Assembly (NCBI GenBank): GCA_038227745.1
Contig: JBBRPS010000292.1
Span: forward strand, 1 to 11,518
Length of the DNA: 11,518 nucleotides
Reading direction: 5' to 3'
Origin: DASPXY01 sp038227745
GTDB taxonomy: Bacteria; Planctomycetota; Planctomycetia; Gemmatales; Gemmataceae
A model generated the notes under the pieces. It saw only the letters and a program-made list of their open reading frames with translations, made no database searches and had not been told where the DNA came from. A program made the position numbers and the translations under genes. Shown one piece after another: positions 5,705 to 11,518 of this stretch (positions within the stretch are counted from its first letter, which is position 1; each line of letters opens with the position of its first letter).

Positions 5705-6639
5705 GGTTCATCCCCCTCTTGCAGTGTGTTGAGTGATTCCTTCTGGTGCTCCAGCTCCCGGATCTTCAGGACCAGCCCGCGCTTCTCGTCTTCCAGGAGG
5801 TCGCTGTCTTGCTGGGTTCTCTCCGCGTTCGCGATCTTCTCCCGGCAGGCCTCGATCTCGGCGTCGAGCTTCTTCAGGCGCAGGTTCCGGACGGCACGGC
5901 GGCCTTCTTCCTTCCGCTCCTTCTCGCGCTGCCTGTCTGCCAGCGTCCGCAGTTCGGCCAGCTTCTTCAGGCAGACGCCCCAGAGCGCTGGCAATTCCAG
6001 CCCGTCGTGCATGTCCGCGGCGACGAAGGCTTCCAGCTCCGACCGGGTGTAGGCGGCTTCCAGCAAGGGCTCGTTCCTGCCGTAAAACTCCCGAAGGTGT
6101 TCACGGGCCTTTCCTTTCTCTGAACGCAGGTCGGCCTCCTGACGCCGCCGCTCCGCTTCCGCCTTGGCCGTGTGCCCCGCCTCCGCCTCCTGCTTCGCCA
6201 ATTCCTCCGCCGCTTTCTTCGCCTGTTCCGCCCCGGCGTCGGCCTGTTTCTCACCGCCTCCCCCGTCGCCGGCCGTCCCCCGCTCCGCCGCGATCCGGGC
6301 GCGTTCCTTCCGCTCCCACTCCTGCGCCGACGCTAGCGAGGCGGCCTGGGCCAGCTTCAGGAACTGCCACACGCCCATCACGAGCGGCAGCACGAGCCAC
6401 GCCATGCCGAGCGTGAAACCCGACGCAAGGAGGGAGCGGAGGAGGTTGAACAACCGGTCGGCGTTGTGCGGCGGCGTCTGCCCCCACGCGAACGCGAGGA
6501 ACGCGAGGAAGCCGAGCACCGCCAGCACGACGCCGGCCCGCTTCTGCCTGGTGTCGGCGAGCAGGTTCCCCAGGAACAGCAGGACCAGGATCCCGCCGAA
6601 GAGGGAGCACACGTCGCCGGTCAGCACAATCTCCAGCAT
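5701..6639 (-). CDS. Three-TM membrane protein with a long cytoplasmic coiled coil, 312 aa
   Basis: Three hydrophobic segments sit at the N-terminus (about residues 12-28, 36-52 and 68-95). A highly charged Ala/Glu/Lys/Arg-rich region follows (about 100-185, EWERKERARIAAERG and similar), a short globular stretch (190-240, with REFYGRNEPLLEAAYT and LPALWGVCLKKL), and a second coiled coil to the end (240-305). It looks like a membrane-anchored scaffold or stator. It lies 9 nt after the vWA lipoprotein gene and overlaps the ATPase gene by 4 nt, so a physical link between this protein and the soluble ATPase is a reasonable inference. AAGG seven bases upstream of the ATG is a modest ribosome binding site. 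I recognise no named family. Confidence 0.7.
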   Translation of the reverse strand: MLEIVLTGDVCSLFGGILVLLFLGNLLADTRQKRAGVVLAVLGFLAFLAFAWGQTPPHNADRLFNLLRSLLASGFTLGMAWLVLPLVMGVWQFLKLAQAASLASAQEWERKERARIAAERGTAGDGGGGEKQADAGAEQAKKAAEELAKQEAEAGHTAKAEAERRRQEADLRSEKGKAREHLREFYGRNEPLLEAAYTRSELEAFVAADMHDGLELPALWGVCLKKLAELRTLADRQREKERKEEGRRAVRNLRLKKLDAEIEACREKIANAERTQQDSDLLEDEKRGLVLKIRELEHQKESLNTLQEGDEP

Positions 6640-6648
6640 GAGGCGGCC

Positions 6649-7338
6649 TTACTCGAAGTTCGGGAGCGGCGCGGAGTGGGCGATGTCGGCCACCACGACG
6701 GCGCGGTCGTGCCGGAACCCCGCGTCGCGCAACGCCCCGTGCCAGAACGGCACGCGGTCCACATCGACCCAGTAGAAGCCGATCGAGCCGCCCGTCTTGG
6801 CGTACTTGCCGAGGCATTCGATGAGGCGCTTCTTGGTGTCCGCCTCGTCCGGGAAGTTGTCGTCGAAGTCGCTGAGCACCAGGCACGCGGTCTTGACCGT
6901 CCGCTGCGCCACGCCCGGGAAGCTCATCAGGTATTCGAGGCTGTCGGTCACGCCGTCGTGCACGCGGCTGCCGTTCGGGTTGCTTTTGCTGACGACGAAG
7001 TTCATGAACGCCCTCGCGTCGGGGAACCGCTCCTTCAGCTCGCGGGGGGTGACGTCCCACAGGAGCGCCCTCCGCGTGCCGGAGATCTGGCTGACGATCA
7101 CCTTCACGTTCGACCCGAGTTTGTCCTTCTCGTAGCGGTCCATCGCGGACATCAGGAACGGGTACGCCTTCCCGCCGGGCTCCAGCTCCCGGATGAAGGA
7201 GCCCGAGACGTCCAGGACGAACGAGAGCCGGAACTCGTGGCCCTGGTCTCCCAGGACCGGCTCTTCCTCCTGCCCGCGCGGGACGGCCTGGCAGCCGACG
7301 AGGGCGCAGGCCAGCAGGAGTGCGCGTAGGGTTCGCAT
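6649..7338 (-). CDS. vWA-domain lipoprotein, 229 aa
   Basis: The N-terminus is a lipoprotein signal peptide with a lipobox, LVGC, and the cysteine to be acylated at residue 16. After a short linker comes a von Willebrand A-type fold. Strand one is FRLSFVLDVSGSF (37-49), with the MIDAS signature D43-x-S45-x-S47. HDGVTDSLEYL (127-137) supplies the likely MIDAS threonine, and TACLVLSDFDDNF (150-162) the acidic strand four. The protein should sit in the envelope and bind a partner through a divalent metal. Start choice: the ATG at 7344 overlaps the upstream stop as ATGA, but GGAGG is eight bases from the second ATG at 7338 and only two from the first, so I chose 7338. vWA lipoproteins next to coupling ATPases are unusual. 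Confidence 0.75.
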   Translation of the reverse strand: MRTLRALLLACALVGCQAVPRGQEEEPVLGDQGHEFRLSFVLDVSGSFIRELEPGGKAYPFLMSAMDRYEKDKLGSNVKVIVSQISGTRRALLWDVTPRELKERFPDARAFMNFVVSKSNPNGSRVHDGVTDSLEYLMSFPGVAQRTVKTACLVLSDFDDNFPDEADTKKRLIECLGKYAKTGGSIGFYWVDVDRVPFWHGALRDAGFRHDRAVVVADIAHSAPLPNFE

Positions 7339-7340
7339 GG

Positions 7341-7880
7341 TCATTTCCTCCGTTCGAGGGACACAGTGATGTAGGACACGAAGAGCAGCATGCCGAGCCA
7401 GAGCACGGTCGCGAGCAGGGTCGTGAGGGAGAACCGCGCCCCGCCCCAGCCGGACATCTGGCTCATGGCGAGGTAGAACAGGACGGCGTCGGTGCCGACG
7501 ATGACGAGGCCCAGGGCCTGCACGAACTTGACGTGGACCTTCGCGTTCGAGCCGCTGCCGAAGTCGTGGGAGGTCCGCAGGACGATGCGCAAGTTCTCGT
7601 TCGCCATGTAGTAGGTGGCGAACAGGAGCATGACGGAGAAGCAGTGGGCCAGGTCGAGCTTGCGCAGCGAGACCTCGTTCTGCAGGTAGCTGAAGCCCGG
7701 GAAGGGGATCTTGTGCAGCTTCTGCCCGAGCGGGGCGACGAGGTAGCGCAGCCCCTCGCTGACGACCACCCAGTACACCACCCCGAGGACGGTGAGGCAG
7801 AGGGCCTTCCAGAGGATCAGCACGAACCAGTCCCACGCGGACCGTTTCTGTTCCGGGGGGTATTCCCGCGCCGTGGACAT
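7341..7880 (-). CDS. Four-TM integral membrane protein, 179 aa
   Basis: Hydrophobic segments lie at about residues 18-40, 76-92, 119-139 and 151-173. They are separated by a 35-residue loop (EGLRYLVAPLGQKLHKIPFP and on), a charged loop (ENLRIVLRTSHDFGSGSNAK) and a short loop (MSGWGGARF). The termini are charged (MSTAREYPPEQKRSAW; LERRK). AAAGGA about ten bases before the ATG is an acceptable ribosome binding site. The stop overlaps the first possible ATG of the vWA gene. No family is recognised. Its position between the paralogous pair and the lipoprotein suggests an inner-membrane subunit of the same complex. Confidence 0.7.
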   Translation of the reverse strand: MSTAREYPPEQKRSAWDWFVLILWKALCLTVLGVVYWVVVSEGLRYLVAPLGQKLHKIPFPGFSYLQNEVSLRKLDLAHCFSVMLLFATYYMANENLRIVLRTSHDFGSGSNAKVHVKFVQALGLVIVGTDAVLFYLAMSQMSGWGGARFSLTTLLATVLWLGMLLFVSYITVSLERRK

Positions 7881-7951
7881 CGCAGGTCATCCTTTCTCGC
7901 AAGGGCAAGGGGTGGCCGTCCGTGGCCGCAAGGTGCATCCCGCGTTGTTCC

Positions 7952-7981
7952 GGGGCAGCCGCGCTACGGCCGGGCAGCCCC
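7952..7981 (-). other. Intercistronic stem-loop after the first paralog
   Basis: Immediately after the TGA at 7984-7982, GGGGC (7977-7981 on minus) and an inner GCCG pair with CGGC and GCCCC across 7952-7981. No T-run follows. It could be an mRNA-stabilising or processing hairpin inside the operon, separating the soluble pair from the membrane genes. Confidence 0.35.
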
Positions 7982-8920
7982 TCATGGCTCCCAGCCGGCC
8001 AGGACGTACCGCCCCAGCGTGATGGCCGGGTCGTAGTGGGCCACCGTCTCCGTCTCCGTCTTCGTGATCGTGTTGGTGTGAATCACGCGGCGCTCGGTGT
8101 GGCGGAAAACTTCCTTGCCGTGGACGATCCGCAGGTGCGGCACGAGCCAGCTCGGGGCGGTGCGGATGAACTCCTTGATGCGCCGAGGCTTCCGCACGCG
8201 GGCGTCCAGGCCGTCCACGGTCACGTTCACCAGCTCGTGGTAGTGGACGTCATGGGTCATCGTCCGCTGGATCTCGTACTCCGTGTAACGTGTAGTCCCG
8301 TCCTCCCAGCTGCGGCTCAGACGCGGCTGCCCCTGCTTGAAACCGAACGTGTAGAAGTAGAACCGGCACACCTCCGGGGACAGGAACGCGATTTGTCCGA
8401 TCGCCTCGGCCTTCACCAGGTGATCGAGGCGGTCCAGCAGCCAATGAGCGACCCGGTTCTTCGTCGCCGCGACCCGGTACTGGAGCTGCCGGTGCGCCTC
8501 CTGCTCGGACTCCGTGGCGATGTCCGCCAGCGGCTCTTTGCCGATCTGCACGAGTTTCCGGAGCTGCAGCCGGTCGATGAAGTCCCTCGCGATGCCCTTC
8601 CTATCCTCCCTGGCCATGTCCACGCCGTCCGTCTCCAGGCCGGCGAGGATGATCGAGTCCAGGAAGTCGTTGTGCGTGCGGTCCGCATGCTGGGCCCAGC
8701 GCACGGACCTCTCGTAGGCGTCGAAGAGCCGGCTCATCGTCTTGCGACGGCTGGGGAACCAGCCCCCGCGGTGCTCTTCGAGCGTGCCCACGCCGCCGGG
8801 GATGGTCTCGGCGACGGCCAGTTCGGGCACGTCGGGGAGGGTCATCAACTTCCGGGATTCGCGGACGGGGACTTCCCTGCCGCCGAAGTACGGGGCCAAT
8901 CGGTTGATGGTTGCGACCAT
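7982..8920 (-). CDS. Unknown protein with C-terminal VLAGW signature (paralog A), 312 aa
   Basis: This is a soluble-looking protein with no signal peptide or membrane helix. Visible landmarks are HRGGWFPSRRKTMSRLFDAY (50-69), a helical central region (100-175), an aromatic strand CRFYFYTFGF (185-194), TRYTEYEIQRTMTHDVHYHE (210-229) with HYHE at 226-229, and the end DPAITLGRYVLAGW (297-310). All of these align with the upstream gene at 9011-10057, so the two are tandem paralogs. The HYHE could bind a metal, but this is speculation. AAGGAG six bases before the ATG at 8920 fixes the start. A 90-nt gap separates it from the paralog. No known family is recognised. Confidence 0.7.
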   Translation of the reverse strand: MVATINRLAPYFGGREVPVRESRKLMTLPDVPELAVAETIPGGVGTLEEHRGGWFPSRRKTMSRLFDAYERSVRWAQHADRTHNDFLDSIILAGLETDGVDMAREDRKGIARDFIDRLQLRKLVQIGKEPLADIATESEQEAHRQLQYRVAATKNRVAHWLLDRLDHLVKAEAIGQIAFLSPEVCRFYFYTFGFKQGQPRLSRSWEDGTTRYTEYEIQRTMTHDVHYHELVNVTVDGLDARVRKPRRIKEFIRTAPSWLVPHLRIVHGKEVFRHTERRVIHTNTITKTETETVAHYDPAITLGRYVLAGWEP

Positions 8921-9010
8921 AAGGTTCTCCTTCTTTTTCAGTGACCTTCAGAAACGAGTAACGTACACACTGCCTCTTCACGTCCCGTCCACAGCGGGTG
9001 CCGTTTGGCC

Positions 9011-10057
9011 CTACCACCCTGCGAGGACGAATGGCCCGAACACGACGGCGGGGTCCTGGTGCCGGTAGAGGACCTCGGGCTTCGGGGCGTACTGGGAAAC
9101 GACCTTCTCGGCCCATGAGATCGTCAGGCCGTCGCGGTAGAACTGGTCGCCGGCGAGGACGTGTACCGCAGGCCTCAGAAGTTCCGGCGTCGCCTGGAGC
9201 AGCCTCTGGACGCGGTATGGCTTGGGCACCGTGTTGTCGTCCCAGGGCAGCAGCCGCGAGTTGTGGATCTCGTGGTAGTGCCCTTGATGCTTTAGCCTGA
9301 CGAGGTAGTCGGTGACGGTGTAGCCCCTGGTCTTCCCGCTCCGGCAATCCGCACAGGTGCAGTCCCGCTTGCGAAGAAACTGCTTCGCGCCCTCTGCGGT
9401 GAAGAAGGTGTAGCTGGAAAAACCTTTGGGGAGCCACCGGACCGACCCGACCATCAGATGCCGCCACAGCGTCTCCAGACTCCGATATAGGGCGCCCGCC
9501 ACGGCGGACTCAAGCTGCGTGATATCCGCGCTCAGGACCTCGTGGACACGCTCCTCGGACTCCCCCGACGCGAGAACGGCCAGGGGCCTGGGGCGAGGCA
9601 GCGGGCGGGCGGCCAGACACCCGCAGGAGGAGAAGATCGCGTCAACACATTTCTGGACTTCGTCGTCGCCGAAGGTGCCGTCCGGGGACTCAAAGGCGCT
9701 GCGCACGATCTCCCGGAGCCAGGCGGAGAACTGCTGCTGGTGGTAGGTGAGCCAGACGTGCCAGGCCGAGTAGTCCTTGATCAGGTCGGCGACCGTCCGC
9801 TGGGGCTCGCGGTGCCAAACCACCCGGTTTTCCGTCGCCTGCCAGGACGAGAACCAGCCGTGCTGCGTGACGGTGACGGGTTTGTTTACCTGGTAGCTGC
9901 GCTCGGGCTGTGTCGGGCGGAGCACCGGCTTCAAAGCCGCGAAGACGTCCGGCCGACCGTCGGCCCCGGCCTCCACGGCGATGCGGTCACGAATCGGCAC
10001 CAGGGGGTGGCGGTCTTGCTCGTGCAGTACTCGGGCAAATGATGCGACTTCTTGCAT
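9011..10057 (-). CDS. Unknown protein with C-terminal VLAGW signature (paralog B), 348 aa
   Basis: Paralog of the next gene in the operon. Shared landmarks are QHGWFSSWQATENRV (65-79, against GGWFPSRRKTMSRL), SSYTFFT (214-220), RGYTVTDYLVRLKHQGHYHE (244-263) with HYHE at 260-263, and the end DPAVVFGPFVLAGW (335-348). Unlike the other copy it carries a cysteine cluster C233-x-C235-x2-C238 (RKRDCTCADCRSGK) plus SCGC at 144-147, which could bind zinc or form disulfides. Two in-frame ATGs occur (10063, 10057). GGAG is one base from the first and seven from the second, so I chose 10057. No membrane segment is visible. Function unknown. Confidence 0.7.
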   Translation of the reverse strand: MQEVASFARVLHEQDRHPLVPIRDRIAVEAGADGRPDVFAALKPVLRPTQPERSYQVNKPVTVTQHGWFSSWQATENRVVWHREPQRTVADLIKDYSAWHVWLTYHQQQFSAWLREIVRSAFESPDGTFGDDEVQKCVDAIFSSCGCLAARPLPRPRPLAVLASGESEERVHEVLSADITQLESAVAGALYRSLETLWRHLMVGSVRWLPKGFSSYTFFTAEGAKQFLRKRDCTCADCRSGKTRGYTVTDYLVRLKHQGHYHEIHNSRLLPWDDNTVPKPYRVQRLLQATPELLRPAVHVLAGDQFYRDGLTISWAEKVVSQYAPKPEVLYRHQDPAVVFGPFVLAGW

Positions 10058-10120
10058 GTTCATACTCCTTCTATGAGGGTCTCGGGGTCCGTGGGGAAGC
10101 TAACAGAAGGGGCACTCCCC

Positions 10121-10603
10121 TCAGGGGGCAGGAGTTACGGTTTCCTGCTTGACCTTGATCTGCTCCTGGATCTCCCTGGTCTGTTGTGGCAGCGCGGCCG
10201 CGGCGGGGGCCTTCCCGGCCCGCTCGGTCACCTCCTTCCGCGGTTCGGGTCGGTCGGCGATCTCCTTCTCGGCCAGGGTCTTCTCCGCGGCCGGGGCAGG
10301 GGCTGCCTTGTCCTTCTCCTCGCCGTCCTTCGGGAACTTCCACCACTCCAGGTCCTTGAAGGCGGCTGAGGGCACGATCAGGTCGTTCTCGACCAGAAGG
10401 TAGCAGGTGATGAACCCGATCCCGAGGCCGAAGATCAGGGTGACGATGATCGCGGCGATCATGGCCGAGAGGCCGTACCCCTCGTCTTCCAGGATGACGG
10501 GCGTCGCTACCGGGAGCGGCGGCGGGCTGGCCTTGACGGGGTTCGCCACCTGGTTCGCCTCCGGCACGGGCTGCCTCGCCGCTTCATTGATGATGATCTG
10601 CAC
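10121..10603 (-). CDS. Single-TM protein with a Pro/Ala/Glu/Lys-rich tail, 160 aa
   Basis: The N-terminus (1-45) is proline-rich with ASPPPLPVATPVILEDEGYG. One long hydrophobic helix follows (about 47-70, AMIAAIIVTLIFGLGIGFIT), then a short WWKF-containing stretch and a low-complexity charged tail (95-160) rich in E, K, A and P. It is probably a membrane-anchored linker or scaffold. The start codon is GTG (10603), supported by AAAGGAGG five bases upstream, the best ribosome binding site in the window. The stop overlaps a CCCCT/AGGGG hairpin. It lies 32 nt after the first gene of the operon. Family unknown. Confidence 0.7.
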   Translation of the reverse strand: MQIIINEAARQPVPEANQVANPVKASPPPLPVATPVILEDEGYGLSAMIAAIIVTLIFGLGIGFITCYLLVENDLIVPSAAFKDLEWWKFPKDGEEKDKAAPAPAAEKTLAEKEIADRPEPRKEVTERAGKAPAAAALPQQTREIQEQIKVKQETVTPAP

Positions 10604-10635
10604 GAAAACCTCCTTTGCGGGCGAAAGGGACAGGG

Positions 10636-11046
10636 TTACTTCGCTGTGAGCTTGTCCATTTCCGCGGCCATCCGCAGTTCACCGTTCCGGAAGTTCACGA
10701 TCTGGCCGGGGGTCAGCGTGGAGAGGGATTTGTCGGGATCGATGTAGAGCGTCATGAGCGGGCGCCCCTGGGCTTGGGGGCACTCGAAGTCGATGTAGTA
10801 GTGGTGGCCCTTCGCGAACTGAGGGTCGCGGGGGCTCGGCTTCAGGAGGAGGACGCAGCCTCGGGCGAGCAGGGGGCCGGTGGGGAGGGTAGGCTTGCCG
10901 AGCTGGTTGTTGAACTGCCACCTCGTGCAGAGCATCCCCACCGCCAGGCCGAGCAAGGCGAAGAGGACGTAGATCGTGGTCCGCTGGATCTTCACGATCC
11001 TTTCCCAGTTCGGAGGGGCCGTAGCCCCGGGGCTTTCACTCGACAT
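10636..11046 (-). CDS. Small bitopic membrane protein, 136 aa, first gene of the operon
   Basis: A short polar N-terminus (1-22) is followed by one TM helix (about 24-40, TIYVLFALLGLAVGMLC). A C-terminal domain with strands follows: LLARGCVLLLKPSPRD (59-74), HHYYIDFECP (81-90), RPLMTLYIDPDKSL (95-108), then TPGQIVNFRNGELRMAAEM. AAAGGAG six bases before the ATG at 11046 is a strong ribosome binding site. The topology suggests a periplasmic or extracytoplasmic domain if the short N-terminus stays inside. It is the promoter-proximal gene of the long minus-strand operon. I recognise no family. Confidence 0.7.
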   Translation of the reverse strand: MSSESPGATAPPNWERIVKIQRTTIYVLFALLGLAVGMLCTRWQFNNQLGKPTLPTGPLLARGCVLLLKPSPRDPQFAKGHHYYIDFECPQAQGRPLMTLYIDPDKSLSTLTPGQIVNFRNGELRMAAEMDKLTAK

Positions 11047-11075
11047 GGATGGCTCCTTTACGAAAGAGGGCAGAG

Positions 11076-11104
11076 TCGATAACTTTTACTTAAAATGCGC
11101 TAAA
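11076..11104 (-). promoter_or_regulatory. Candidate promoter of the long minus-strand operon
   Basis: An AT-rich patch stands out in this GC-rich window. Reading minus, TTTAGC (11104-11099) and TATCGA (11081-11076) are 17 nt apart, which would place transcription start near 11069, about 22 nt before the first ATG. Both hexamers are imperfect, so this is a weak call resting on position and base composition. Confidence 0.35.
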
Positions 11105-11132
11105 CTGCGTTGATTACCTAAGGATCTGTTGC

Positions 11133-11153
11133 CTGTCGCGCGATGCGCGACAG
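11133..11153. repeat. 9-bp hairpin, alternative partner of the large inverted repeat
   Basis: CTGTCGCGC (11133-11141) and GCGCGACAG (11145-11153) are perfectly complementary with a 3-nt loop. A third copy of CGCGACAG lies at 11279-11286, so the left arm can pair either locally or across the 19-bp inverted repeat. Confidence 0.6.
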
Positions 11154-11159
11154 GGCCTT

Positions 11160-11272
11160 GATCACGGATTTGAACACTGAACAGGTGTATTCGTGGCGAG
11201 GGTGCTTACCCTACAAGGAGTTGCGCCCGATTACTGATCGTGCGAACACGAAAAGTGTTCAAATCCGTGATC
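11160..11272. repeat. 19-bp perfect inverted repeat (candidate oriT, ori or operator)
   Basis: GATCACGGATTTGAACACT (11160-11178) is exactly inverted at 11254-11272. The 75-nt interior holds two smaller hairpins: AGGGT/ACCCT with a 4-nt loop, and TCGTG/CACGA around CGAA (about 11237-11251). Outside, GGCC (11154-11157 and 11275-11278) and CTGTCGCG/CGCGACAG extend the symmetry. It sits between the divergent operons at the head of a transfer-like locus. This fits an origin of transfer or replication, a recombinase site, or a regulatory cruciform; the sequence alone cannot choose among these. Confidence 0.6.
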
Positions 11273-11291
11273 TAGGCCCGCGACAGATTAG

Positions 11292-11341
11292 TTGACCTGC
11301 GGCGGGGGCGGAGCGGTACACTGCCGCAGTTCAGCGGCAGT
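11292..11341 (+). promoter_or_regulatory. Plus-strand promoter with overlapping hairpin
   Basis: TTGACC (11292-11297) and TACACT (11317-11322) form a sigma70-like pair with a long 19-nt spacer. An 8-bp perfect inverted repeat, ACTGCCGC/GCGGCAGT (11320-11327 with 11334-11341), overlaps the -10 and the likely start of transcription. That suggests a repressor operator or a 5' stem-loop. Confidence 0.5.
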
Positions 11342-11366
11342 CGGACCAAGGGAAAGGGGGTGGTTC

Positions 11367-11518
11367 ATGGTCATCGAACTGGAGCAGTCGATGTTCCACG
11401 CCAGGGTAATCGCATCTAAACGCCAGTACATTGTTGGCAGAGGGGTTGATTTTGACAAGGGCCACGCGAATGATTCTCCTCGGACTGACCTGGTTCACAG
11501 AGGAGAAATGCCATGGCC
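11367..11518 (+). CDS. Start of a plus-strand gene, cut by the window edge
   Basis: An ATG at 11367, after a GGGGGTGG purine-rich stretch, opens a frame with no stop for 50 codons (MVIELEQSMFHARVIASKRQ and on). Near the window end a much better ribosome binding site, GAGGAG (11500-11505), stands seven bases before an ATG at 11513 in another frame and two bases before an in-frame ATG at 11508. The real gene may therefore start at 11513, making the first frame a leader or a short upstream gene. No family can be named. Confidence 0.35.
   Translation, partial: MVIELEQSMFHARVIASKRQYIVGRGVDFDKGHANDSPRTDLVHRGEMPW

Noticed and set aside
7345..7938. N-terminal extension of the vWA gene to 7938
   Set aside because: The extension overlaps the four-TM gene in another frame, is Arg/Pro-rich, and would bury the lipoprotein signal peptide.
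8601..9467. A 288-codon minus frame across the paralog boundary
   Set aside because: It overlaps both paralogs out of frame and has shadow-like Arg/Pro/Gly composition with no ribosome binding site.
10107..10127. CCCCT/AGGGG hairpins after the 160-aa gene as a terminator
   Set aside because: The stems are short, mutually exclusive and not followed by a T-run, and the next gene lies close downstream.
11254..11272. TTCAAATC resembling a tRNA T-loop, suggesting a tRNA attachment site
   Set aside because: No acceptor, anticodon or D arm can be built around it, and the sequence is one arm of an inverted repeat.
1..11518. CRISPR array or rRNA/tRNA genes
   Set aside because: I saw no regularly spaced direct repeats and no recognisable rRNA or tRNA sequence.

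Overview
This is a GC-rich bacterial window (the main gene block is strongly GC-biased at third codon positions). Nearly all genes run right to left on the minus strand. Good Shine-Dalgarno sites, a GTG start with a perfect ribosome binding site, a lipobox lipoprotein and a TraG/VirD4-like ATPase next to a Replic_Relax-type protein point to a diderm bacterium carrying a conjugative or integrative accessory element. A planctomycete host is my guess from overall style and is not proven.

Layout. (1) Positions 1-632, minus: three tightly packed small genes (a partial gene leaving the window, an unknown 95-aa protein, and a standalone Mrr-N-type winged helix). (2) 633-1061: no large gene. It holds a long leader with mutually exclusive stem-loops, a possible 30-aa membrane micro-ORF, and one or two terminators. 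(3) 1062-1379, minus: a 105-aa conserved-looking hypothetical. (4) 1478-1959, plus: a small transcription unit with its own promoter, a 46-nt G-free leader, a 126-aa ORF and a perfect terminator. (5) 2015-2293, minus: an 80-aa tail-anchored-like protein and its terminator. (6) 2393-2588: a nested palindromic element, either MITE-like or structured RNA. (7) 2615-3514, minus: a Replic_Relax family protein, preceded by a strong terminator. (8) 3686-11046, minus: an eight-gene, mostly envelope-associated operon. In transcription order it encodes two single-TM proteins, two paralogous unknown proteins sharing a C-terminal DPA...G.(Y/F)VLAGW signature, a four-TM protein, a vWA lipoprotein, a three-TM/coiled-coil protein and the type IV coupling-like ATPase. 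Several junctions show ATGA or GTGA stop/start overlaps. (9) 11050-11350: a divergent control region with a 19-bp perfect inverted repeat, an alternative 9-bp hairpin, and a plus-strand promoter leading into one or two genes truncated by the window end.

The main operon reads as a membrane complex built around a DNA- or protein-translocating ATPase. The N-terminally anchored coiled-coil protein, the vWA lipoprotein and the four-TM protein could form its envelope scaffold. The paralogous soluble pair and the two bitopic proteins have no family I recognise. No classical relaxase, VirB4 or integrase lies within the window, so conjugation is the leading idea but is not demonstrated. The inverted-repeat region at the head of the operon is a candidate origin of transfer, origin of replication or operator.
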